A stretch of DNA of 64,000 nt, taken from NCBI GenBank assembly GCA_009859145.1, contig VRVR01000013.1, positions 186,001 through 250,000 on the forward strand. The letters are read 5' to 3'. This stretch comes from Andalucia godoyi. Its lineage: Eukaryota > Discoba > Jakobea > Jakobida > Andaluciidae. A model generated the notes under the pieces. The model did not search any database. It had not been told where the DNA came from and was given only the letters and a program-made list of their open reading frames with translations. Shown here piece by piece: positions 53,673-61,431 of this stretch. The position numbers and the translations under genes are program-made. Position 1 is the stretch's first letter. Each line of letters opens with the position of its first letter.

Positions 53673-54956
53673 ATGGTCGATCATGAAGGAATAATGACAA
53701 AAGAGGGTGGTCGGTACAAGTCCTGGAAGAAACGCTACTTTGTTCTTGCCGGTCCGTTTTTGTTCTATTTCAAAGCTCCTGTGGATTTTTACGGGGACTC
53801 TTTGCCGATGGCGCAAGGTTCTATTTATTTGCCTCCGCATACTCGTGTAGATATAGTGGATTCTTACAAGAAGACGAAATTCTGTTTCACCCTCAGCGTA
53901 TCTAAAGATGTCCGGATGTACTACTTGGATGCTTTAACAGCTGATGATCGGCGGAAGTGGACGGAGAAAATCCTGCACAATGCCGTCCATTGCCAAGAAT
54001 CTTGGTGCAACTTGTTCGAATCGCATGTCTTCATAGCAGGTTCTCCAAAGAGCGGCAAAACCAGTTTACTAAAGCGGTTTGTGACAGGCTCCTTTGTGCA
54101 TGATCCGAGTAATGCCAATACCGCCGGGAATGTCAATTCTAACAGTTCTTCTGGCGTTAACTCCAATATTGGAAACAACAATAGCAATCAAATTGCAGCT
54201 TCCGATCAAATAATGCAAAAAAGAATACAACTGCCCGACAGCATGTCTGTGGTGGCGACGTTCTATGACAAAGCCCGTCCATTCGTCTCTGCTGCTGAAT
54301 TGCTCACGGAATTAGAGACCAGATACGAGAAGTCTCGAGCTGCTCTCTCTAGCAGCTTTGCCGTCCCTATTCCGGGGAATGGTGGTGGTGGGTTACCGAG
54401 CGCTTCTCCGTCGCAGTCTCCTTCGTCAAATTCGTACTCTTCAACGTCCCCAATGTCTAACCCTCTCGCGGTTTCACATTCACCCCCTTCGAGGGCTCTT
54501 TTGGCTTCGCTGCTTGCTCCAGAAGTCAAGGAAGATGCTCACAATCCTTTATTCACTGAAGAAAACGCTCGAGCTTACGATATTCGTTGGTGCACAGTCT
54601 TGCTTGTTTTTGATCTCACGGACATTCACTCATTTCGGTACATTCAAAGGTTGTCTCGGGATTTGCGAAAGAGTCTCACAAAAAGCGGACAGCAATTGTC
54701 CATGATGATTGTGGGCACAAAGTCTGATCTGACAGATGTGCGTTGTGTGAATTCGGTGCTCGTCCAGTCTTTCGCCGAGAGAGAGCTGGGTCGCGACGTT
54801 CCGTACATCGAGGTTTCTTCCAAATCTGGTCGCCAAATTGAAGAATGCTTCCAAGTACTCGCGGACTACGTTTCGCGAACAGGATTTGCTCGCCACGTTC
54901 CCAGGTGTGAGGATGGGACTTCCAATCCATCGGAGGAACAGTCGGACGAAGACTGA
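53673..54956 (+). CDS. PH domain plus Ras-like (pseudo)GTPase fusion
   Basis: 427 residues from MVDHEGIMTKEGGRYKSWKK. Residues ~3-105 are a PH domain with the N-terminal GIMTKEGG, KKRYFVLAGPFLFYF and the final helix DDRRKWTEKILHNA. PH domains bind phosphoinositides or proteins. A Ras-like fold follows: the P-loop GSPKSGKTSLLKRF (G1) at ~126, the strand-helix LLVFDLTDIHSFRYIQRL, G4-like GTKSDLTD and G5-like EVSSKSGRQ. Between G1 and that strand are long Asn/Ser-rich inserts instead of switch I, and no DxxG (G3) motif is found, so hydrolysis is doubtful and this may be a pseudo-GTPase. I have not seen this exact pairing as a named family. The ATG choice is uncertain because the frame is open further upstream. 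Confidence 0.75.
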   Translation: MVDHEGIMTKEGGRYKSWKKRYFVLAGPFLFYFKAPVDFYGDSLPMAQGSIYLPPHTRVDIVDSYKKTKFCFTLSVSKDVRMYYLDALTADDRRKWTEKILHNAVHCQESWCNLFESHVFIAGSPKSGKTSLLKRFVTGSFVHDPSNANTAGNVNSNSSSGVNSNIGNNNSNQIAASDQIMQKRIQLPDSMSVVATFYDKARPFVSAAELLTELETRYEKSRAALSSSFAVPIPGNGGGGLPSASPSQSPSSNSYSSTSPMSNPLAVSHSPPSRALLASLLAPEVKEDAHNPLFTEENARAYDIRWCTVLLVFDLTDIHSFRYIQRLSRDLRKSLTKSGQQLSMMIVGTKSDLTDVRCVNSVLVQSFAERELGRDVPYIEVSSKSGRQIEECFQVLADYVSRTGFARHVPRCEDGTSNPSEEQSDED

Positions 54957-55076
54957 TAATAAATGTATTTCCGGAAATGATTAGTTTTGTGTTGTTGAGT
55001 TGTTTTACTCCAGATATAGTGTGGACTGTCGTGCAGAGAGAGGACAAACCTCTCCTTATCGAAACATTCAACAACC

Positions 55077-55223
55077 GCTCGCCAAAGCATGAATCATTAT
55101 TGGTCATCGGCTAAGCTGTCACCGAAGACAGATCCAAGCCACATGTTTTTTTTGTTTTTGCTTTTTATTTGGGGCGAGCATCAACTCTTCAATGCAGATT
55201 GCTTTACATCAAAGGGATATCGC
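55077..55223 (+). repeat. Dispersed repeat R1, diverged copy 3 (fragment)
   Basis: It begins GCTCGCCAAAGCATGAATCA and continues TCGGCTAAGCTGTCACCGAA, then AACTCTTCAATGCAGATTGC and CATCAAAGGG. These blocks match copies 1 and 2 in order with many substitutions and a T-rich insertion. Only the palindrome-bearing end of the repeat is present. The next feature downstream is a Fanzor relic in the same orientation. Confidence 0.75.
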
Positions 55224-55320
55224 AACCAACATACTCCCCCCAATCGATTCAGCATTCAATAAATGAACGTCGGAGGAAACAGACTGTGGTGGCGGCGTTG
55301 CACATCGATCACATCTTCGT

Positions 55321-55591
55321 GATTTGATCATCAACTTGCATCGGCAGATTCACAGCCGGACGACGGACATGCATCGCAAGCTTGCAAAATGGCTGTGTGA
55401 GGGAGTATGACTGCATTCTATTTCCGCAATTCGACACTGACGTGCGGCCACTTCCAGTTCCGCCAGAGACTGCTGCACAAGGTGAGGGAGTACGCGGGGC
55501 TCGAGGTCCACATCGTCACCGAGGAATACACATCAAAGATGTGTGGCCAGTGCGGGGCAATCCATGCGAAGCTCGGAGGATGAAAGGTTTA
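55321..55591 (+). pseudogene. Second Fanzor (TnpB-like) relic
   Basis: Three frames together give family order: HSRTTDMHRKLAKWLCE (helix), then EYDCILFPQFDT (the beta-strand before the variable region; Fanzors and TnpBs have a similar IvlPxFdT), then GHFQFRQRLLHKVREYAG, EVHIVTEEYTSKMCGQCGAI and HAKLGG. The last block is the zinc-finger half and ends at a stop. At least two frameshifts occur, and the segment between FDT and GHFQF is deleted. The downstream CxxC and RuvC-III Asp are not seen. It differs from the relic at 17360-17665 (TSKMCGQCG here, TSKACGRCG there), so it is a separate lineage. It ends about 40 bp before the convergent kinesin stop codon. Confidence 0.82.
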
Positions 55592-55629
55592 TCTCGAGAG
55601 GCTGTACAAAAGAGAGGAAGAAATGCCGA

Positions 55630-58371
55630 TCATTTCGGATGAGAATGCTCCACTAGAACAGCAAAGAGAGCATTAACGAGTTTCTTCTCCTCTTCAGCTT
55701 CAAAAGCGCCCTCATTTTCTTCCAACCACTGCGGAATCAGCGACTGTGCTTCATCCTTCATTACTTTTAGTGCATCATGACGTTTTTCACACCAGGCTTC
55801 GAACCCAGTTTTACCCACGAACTTCGGGGCCACATCCTTCAGAGACAGGATATTGAATATTCTAAACGTAATGGCAACCACATCCCGCATCCTGGATGTT
55901 TCTGCGCTTACAGATAAGAGAGGCTTCGACTTTTGAGAATCAAATATTTGCATTCGAACAGCACTTGCGGAATCCAAAACAACTGACAGGTGGCTTCCGT
56001 AGTTTCCTTCGTGAATGGCCCTTCCGGTACCGCCGGATATTCCGTTCGCAGTGACTTCTCCCGAGACCAACCTCCAAGAAGAGACACCCAGAACAAATGT
56101 GCATGGTGAGACAGACGCTCGCACCTCACCCGCTGGAGGTTCCAGAATCATGTTAAATGATGCCGAGAAGTGAGATATTCGCTGTGAAACAGCTGCCCAG
56201 AATGCGGCATCAATACGGAGTCGCAACGCTTCTGAATACTGCCACTCTCCTTGAACATTATCGGAGCGAACGGGCAACACTGCAATACGGAGATACGACT
56301 CAAAATCATCTACAGAAGGATAAAACTCTCGACGAGTCGCCCCGTCGATTGGTTTGAAGTTTCTCAACAACAACGACCTCTGCCATTGAATCCGGCTGGC
56401 TCCTTCTTTCCCACCGACATATTCTCCTTGCATCACAAGCTTTCCATCCACAAAAATGAAACGAAGCCCATGAATCTTTGGCGGAGAATCCTTGACTGCA
56501 TCGGAAACCACCAATTGCGGGGTTCCACGAGTTCCATCTACTCGCATCGGCACAATCTTGCATGCGAGTCGTAAGCCAAGATATGCAGACTTGACGTGAA
56601 CGGCTCTGGAATGCGAAAGAAATTTCTTCTGATTTTGAGAATTGACAAGCTGCCATTCAAACAGCGTGTCACCTTCTACGCCTCCAAAATAATCGTAGAC
56701 GGGGCAAAGCACATCGCCTTCTATCGCGCGACCAGCAAATCGAACATGATCTATAAATGGTTCGCTTGCAAGCACTGGCAACTCAGATAAGCAAGCGACG
56801 CCAGGAACCGCAGTTCCATCCTTGCCAAGCTGCACCCATGAAGGGCGAAAGCAAAAGGAGACGCGATGACCCACATGATGGGAGAGCAACCGTATTGTCC
56901 ATGTATTCTGCACTCCCGCCAGCGCATCCACAATACTTCCGCTTTCATCCTGAATGGACCACTCGGTCGCTCCTGCGAGAGCAACAGATCTTCCATCGCG
57001 GTACTGCACGGCAGCTTCAACAAACTGTCCTTCAACAAAAGAACCCTGAATCAAAGCAACCAACTCATCCACCGCTGGAAGTGACTGCATCGAATTCGAA
57101 GATGGAAAAGCAGGAAGTGCATTCCGAGTTGCCCGAATCTTGATGTTTTGCGCCCGGGATGCATAGTAAAGGGTTGATGTCGTCTCTGAGAGGGTCATCG
57201 AGGAGGGAGTCACACAAGCAATCATCACCATTCTTGCATTTCCACCCAATGAATTCTTGAGTAATTTTGTCAATACTGAGTTGCGATATTGAACATATTG
57301 TCCACGCGACAAGGCGTCGATCGCATTACCAAGAGCGAGAAGACTTGTGTTAATCTTTGCTCGCTCGGACTGACGGATCAAATTCGCTTCTTCTTCGTAA
57401 GACGAACGTTCAGATCCCGCAAGATCAACCAAAACAAGCGTTCCTCGAGTATTCTTCGCGATATTCTCGACAGACACTTGCAAAACAGCATGCGAGCGGG
57501 AAGAGACCAAGTTATCCTTGGTAGAACGGACAACGCGAGCTCTATGGCCACGCTTCATTATGTCAGCAAAAGCCTCGGGAGCATCAATGTCTACACGAGA
57601 TAAGTTCTGTACGTAGAAAGCTCCTTGACTATCCTCCTTGACAGGATACGTGTCCGATGTAGCATTTGGAGAGTTTGTGGAATTCGCATCTGGGGAAATG
57701 AGGTCTGACACCTTTTCAAGGTAGATCTCGAAGAAAGAGACGGACACCGTAGGGCGGCTTTGTTGCATGGATGACCGAATCTGAAAGATTTGGTCCACCA
57801 GCAGATGAAATAAGCCAGGCTCCGCAGTAGAAACGCGACCCATCATTGTATGGGTTTTTCCAGTGCCAGTGGCTCCGTACACAAACACGGTGGAGTTGAA
57901 ACCGTCAAACACAGACTCGATGAGCGCAGTCTGATTAATCCGTTTGAAAATATCCTCATTTGTCGATTTCTGATCAAAAAATCCATTATACGTGAATGTC
58001 GTGGTGCGCTTTGCGTAGGGGTCAAAACAATGCACTTCACCTCGCGAGGCCTCCCCCTCCGCAAAATCTTCTCCCGCAATGATGTCGCCCGGATACCGGA
58101 GAGCTGAAGCAGAAGAGGGATTTCCCTGAGCATTCGCAGAAGGTCTGGGAGAAGACATGGCTGGCGCAGGCGATGCAACGTCTGAGTTTCTTCGAGGGGT
58201 GGAAGAGGCAGATGAATCTTTAGGAACCGAAAGAGAATTGGACGACGAAGACGAGGACGTCGTCGAGGACGTTTGCGAAGAACCGGCTGCCCACCGCTTT
58301 TCCATGTCATTCTGCGGACGGCACCGCAGAAATACGTGGATTCTTTCTTCCCGTGGTTGGCTTCCGCTCAT
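55630..58371 (-). CDS. Kinesin motor with AIR9-type repeats
   Basis: 913 residues, no intron. The N-terminal kinesin motor has the P-loop GATGTGKTHTM, switch I SSRSHAV and switch II LVDLAGSER, so it should hydrolyse ATP and bind microtubules. A Ser/Pro-rich insert of ~70 residues follows the first strand (HVFLRCRPQN). After the motor (~residue 425) there is no coiled coil. Instead there are Ig-like modules of the plant AIR9 'A9' type: DHVRFAGRAIEGDVLCPVYD then YFGGVEGDTLFEWQLV, and later GLRFIFVDGKLVMQGEYVGG with RIQWQR. A9 repeats were named from AIR9, a microtubule-associated protein of plants that also occurs in trypanosomatids. The C-terminal ~200 residues have no recognised domain. The combination suggests a non-dimeric or adaptor-like kinesin, which is inference. 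Confidence 0.85.
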   Translation of the reverse strand: MSGSQPREERIHVFLRCRPQNDMEKRWAAGSSQTSSTTSSSSSSNSLSVPKDSSASSTPRRNSDVASPAPAMSSPRPSANAQGNPSSASALRYPGDIIAGEDFAEGEASRGEVHCFDPYAKRTTTFTYNGFFDQKSTNEDIFKRINQTALIESVFDGFNSTVFVYGATGTGKTHTMMGRVSTAEPGLFHLLVDQIFQIRSSMQQSRPTVSVSFFEIYLEKVSDLISPDANSTNSPNATSDTYPVKEDSQGAFYVQNLSRVDIDAPEAFADIMKRGHRARVVRSTKDNLVSSRSHAVLQVSVENIAKNTRGTLVLVDLAGSERSSYEEEANLIRQSERAKINTSLLALGNAIDALSRGQYVQYRNSVLTKLLKNSLGGNARMVMIACVTPSSMTLSETTSTLYYASRAQNIKIRATRNALPAFPSSNSMQSLPAVDELVALIQGSFVEGQFVEAAVQYRDGRSVALAGATEWSIQDESGSIVDALAGVQNTWTIRLLSHHVGHRVSFCFRPSWVQLGKDGTAVPGVACLSELPVLASEPFIDHVRFAGRAIEGDVLCPVYDYFGGVEGDTLFEWQLVNSQNQKKFLSHSRAVHVKSAYLGLRLACKIVPMRVDGTRGTPQLVVSDAVKDSPPKIHGLRFIFVDGKLVMQGEYVGGKEGASRIQWQRSLLLRNFKPIDGATRREFYPSVDDFESYLRIAVLPVRSDNVQGEWQYSEALRLRIDAAFWAAVSQRISHFSASFNMILEPPAGEVRASVSPCTFVLGVSSWRLVSGEVTANGISGGTGRAIHEGNYGSHLSVVLDSASAVRMQIFDSQKSKPLLSVSAETSRMRDVVAITFRIFNILSLKDVAPKFVGKTGFEAWCEKRHDALKVMKDEAQSLIPQWLEENEGAFEAEEEKKLVNALFAVLVEHSHPK

Positions 58372-58497
58372 CTCACTCTAATCTGCAAAACACAGTTACC
58401 TATAAGCAAGGAGCTTTGGATACGCAAAAACCACATCAAATCAAAAAAAAAAGAAAAAAGAAAAAAAAAAAGGAGAAAAATCTCGAGAACCGTTTCG

Positions 58498-58837
58498 ACT
58501 TATTGCGATATGATGAAGCAATCTAAAGCGCACGTAAAACAAAACGACTGCCACGCGCCATGCGCATGCGTTTGCTATCTTGGCAACTTCGTCACACGAT
58601 GCCCGATTCGTTTCGCCCACCATTTTGATCATGAAATCCCTATAAGCACGCCGCCGCGTTGCATTCTCGCACAGCGACGCTCATTTCTTATTTTTATTTT
58701 TGTTTTTATTGTCCATGCAACGCACCATGTCCGTCACGCCCGCAACGCTGCGGCAAGACCCATGACATCTCCACCGCCGCCGGAACGATCCGCAGCATCC
58801 ACACCGGCTCCCATCCGTGGTTAGTGTACAATGTAGG
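58498..58837 (+). mobile_element. Deleted derivative of the Fanzor element, copy B
   Basis: It begins ACTTATTGCGATATGATG and ends GTGTACAATGTAGG, exactly as copy A does in reverse orientation at 17948-17244. The first ~285 bp match copy A with about three differences (one G/A in the TTTTT run, one T/C, one missing A). The interior, where copy A has the Fanzor ORF and most of its right side, is gone, apart from a short unrelated filler. The last ~23 bp match again. This is the pattern of a non-autonomous, internally deleted transposon copy moved by a full-length relative. It lies upstream of the kinesin gene. Confidence 0.78.
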
Positions 58838-59116
58838 CGACAGAATGCTTGGAAAGAAAGAAAACAAGAAGGAGCACAACGAGAAAAGAAGTTGATGCAT
58901 GTATGGTTTTTACAGCGGCCGGGTTCCTGGCGGCTTTTCGCGACTGCACAAACAAATGAGCGATGAGCACCACTGTGACCCGTAATACAACATGACAATC
59001 TACGTAAATTCTACCATGAGCAGTGAGCTCCACTCCCGCTCGTTCGTACAGCAATACGTCAAGAAAGCGACATTGCAACTTTTACGTACAAACAATGCGC
59101 ATACTCGGAACTGGAA
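58838..59116. other. Spacer between copy B and DJ-1 gene
   Basis: No gene is seen. Short frames are unlike protein. It is the 3' flank of the minus-strand DJ-1 gene. Confidence 0.45.
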
Positions 59117-59791
59117 TCATTCTCGGACCAGCATTGCATTTTTGATATTTTCCGCCGTATCCACTCCTACTAATCGCCGCACGATTTCCAGAGCGAACTC
59201 GAGAGAAGTTCCCGGTCCACGGCTTGTGATTAGCTTTCCATCAACGACCACTCGGTGGTCAACGAACTCTTGATTCGGCAGTTTCGAAGACACAGACGGA
59301 TGACTTGTCGCCTTTGAATGCTCGCTCAGCAATCCATGATGAGCAAGGACCACAGCAGGCGAAGCACACAAGGCAGCAGTCCAACCTCCTCTAGACATGT
59401 GGGACTTAAGAAAGGGGACGAACTTTTCAGAATCCCGGAAATTTTCGGCACCTCGAGCGCCCCCTGGCAAGCAAATAATGTCGAAATGCTCATCTTCTGC
59501 CAAGACGTGATCGAAAGTGGTATCGGCTACAACACGCACGAGCCGACTCATCGTAACGATCCTAGGTTCCAAAAACTTGAAGCTTGGGTCATGGTCGGTC
59601 TTTGGATCAACATGTTTGCAATCCGTCAAAGCTGCGACTGTCACATGCATACCAGCTCTTCGCAGCGTGTCGGCAATGCACGCAAACTCTATTTCCTCTG
59701 AGCCATGGGCAATTGGAACAAGCGCGCGGACTGCGGACATTCTGCGAACAAACTGCAAACTCGCGAAAAAGGATCTTCTTCTAGTCTGCAT
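59117..59791 (-). CDS. PARK7: DJ-1/PARK7-like protein
   Basis: 224 residues from MQTRRRSFFASLQFVRRMSA, whose Arg/Ser/Phe-rich start could be a mitochondrial presequence. DJ-1 is a redox-sensing protein with deglycase/chaperone-type activities reported, acting in cytosol, mitochondria and nucleus. The fold is clear: ALVPIAHGSEEIEFACIADT (the conserved Glu of DJ-1 Glu18), FDIICLPGGARGAENFRDS, AALCASPAVVLAHHGLL with the nucleophile Cys (human Cys106 is in AAICAGP), and VVDGKLITSRGPGTSLEFAL. A ~20-residue insertion (DCKHVDPKTDHDPSFKFLEP) follows the first strand region; human DJ-1 lacks it. The frame further 5' has no ATG. Confidence 0.93.
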   Translation of the reverse strand: MQTRRRSFFASLQFVRRMSAVRALVPIAHGSEEIEFACIADTLRRAGMHVTVAALTDCKHVDPKTDHDPSFKFLEPRIVTMSRLVRVVADTTFDHVLAEDEHFDIICLPGGARGAENFRDSEKFVPFLKSHMSRGGWTAALCASPAVVLAHHGLLSEHSKATSHPSVSSKLPNQEFVDHRVVVDGKLITSRGPGTSLEFALEIVRRLVGVDTAENIKNAMLVRE

Positions 59792-60046
59792 GCCGTTTCT
59801 CAAACGGATGCAAATGCAAATGCAGCTTTTTTATTTATTATTTATTTTTTCTTGCAGACAAACCTCACACTGGCAGAAGAAGTGTAGTACTTGAAGTCCT
59901 GTGCGGGGTTGAGCCGCAACGCCTGTTCTAGAATGAAAGCATGAATCCAGCATCAAAGAGAGACGCTACAACAGGGAAGCATTTCTGCAGTGCTTGGTGT
60001 ACCGTCAGCATGAGAGATGGCGGTCCGGATATGCATTGCCAAACCT

Positions 60047-60895
60047 TTACTGTCCAACGTACGCAGGTTTCCGTTTTTCTCGGAATGCTTGGAGGCCCTC
60101 CAGGCGATCTCTGGTTGGAATAACTTGAGCGTAACAGAGCTTTTCGATCTCAAAGCCAGAGTGGATATCTCCCTGCAAACCGACATCCACAGCCTGCTTT
60201 GCGGCTCTCACAGCGATCGGTCCATTTTGGGCAATCTGGACAGCAATCTCGACTGCCTTTTCAACAACAGGCGACTTGTCCTTGTCAGCAACGTCCGCTG
60301 ACACGACGTGATTGGCAATCCCCAGGAGAAAAGACTCGTTTCCCGTAATCCTACGCGCAGTAAACATAAGTTCCTTCGCTTTTGACGCACCAATAAGCCG
60401 AGGTAGTCGCTGCGTGCCTCCTGCACCCGGGATAATGGCAAGGGACGTTTCCGGAAGGCCAAGAGACGCATTCGACGCAACGATTCGCATGTCACATGCC
60501 AACGCCATTTCAAGGCCACCGCCAAGTGCTGCTCCCTCAATGCAGGCAATTGTAGGAACAGGCAGGCGTTCCATTTCAGCAAACAGGGCCCTCAAAGAAT
60601 CCACAAAAGCAGAGACTTCAGGCGGACTCATCGTCGCTCGTTCTTTGAGATCCGCACCGGCACAGAAAACACCCGGAATCTTGGAAGAGAGAACAACGGC
60701 ACGCACAGCAGACGCAGGTTGTGAGCGAAGTCCCGCAAGTATTTCTCGCAGCTGAGAAACAAGCGTTCTGCCAAGCGCATTCTTTGCTTCAGGACGATTC
60801 AAAATTACATGTGCCAGCCCATTCTCATGGAGAATCAACTCGCATTCTTTGGACGCAACAGAAGACGCCCGCAAGAAACGCACGCAACAAAACAT
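60047..60895 (-). CDS. Enoyl-CoA hydratase family protein (AUH/ECHDC2-like)
   Basis: 282 residues from MFCCVRFLRASSVASKE, where the first ~15 residues look like a mitochondrial presequence. The family includes enoyl-CoA hydratase, AUH (methylglutaconyl-CoA hydratase, leucine breakdown) and ECHDC2. Motifs: HVILNRPEAKNALGRTLVSQ; SKIPGVFCAGADLKERATMS (oxyanion-hole strand with the CAGADLKER typical of AUH/ECHDC2); CIEGAALGGGLEMALACDMR (second oxyanion hole and one catalytic Glu); and ASLGLPETSLAIIPGAGGTQ (PETslaiiPGaGGtQ, with the second catalytic Glu). Both Glu residues are present, so the enzyme should be active. The choice among AUH, ECHDC2 and short-chain hydratase cannot be made with certainty; AUH-like is preferred. 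Confidence 0.9.
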   Translation of the reverse strand: MFCCVRFLRASSVASKECELILHENGLAHVILNRPEAKNALGRTLVSQLREILAGLRSQPASAVRAVVLSSKIPGVFCAGADLKERATMSPPEVSAFVDSLRALFAEMERLPVPTIACIEGAALGGGLEMALACDMRIVASNASLGLPETSLAIIPGAGGTQRLPRLIGASKAKELMFTARRITGNESFLLGIANHVVSADVADKDKSPVVEKAVEIAVQIAQNGPIAVRAAKQAVDVGLQGDIHSGFEIEKLCYAQVIPTRDRLEGLQAFREKRKPAYVGQ

Positions 60896-61431
60896 GAGAA
60901 TACCGTTCAGGTTTCGAGAATATGATTTCCGAACCGTCGCAATGAAAAGCAAAAACATCCAAAACAACCAGGAAAAAAACTCCCCTGAAAAACACACGCA
61001 AACTTGCAGCAACCTCCTCGGTGCTACTACGACAGGTTCTTAGGATTTCTTCTGGGCAAGTCGTGTGCCACAGAGAAAGATTGGGGACAGCAAACAAAAC
61101 AAAGCAAAAAATACACAGCAACAAAAAGATGAGGCAGAGGGCTGAAGGCCAGTAAGCATGCAAGGACTCTCTTGGATGCGTCGCGATTCGTGCAAAAAAT
61201 CAACGTAAGCACAATGGTTGTTTACCTGTCACTGAAATTTACAATAAAGATCGCAAAAAGCAGTTGTCGGAAACAAGGGGATTTGAAAGGCGTAAAATAA
61301 AAGAAGAGGGAGGGGAATCGATGAAGCCTCACTGAAACGAAACTTCACAAGACATCTCTGCTGACCGACTACAAATCAACTGGTCGACGGAGACATCATA
61401 CCTGTAAGATAATCCTTAGAGTATGGGAGAC
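60896..61431. other. Spacer upstream of the hydratase gene
   Basis: No gene is seen. The hydratase reading frame is open for another ~39 codons without a convincing start (hydrophobic LFWMFLLFIA). The rest is A/C-rich and includes the 3' flank of the VIT/vWA gene. Confidence 0.45.
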
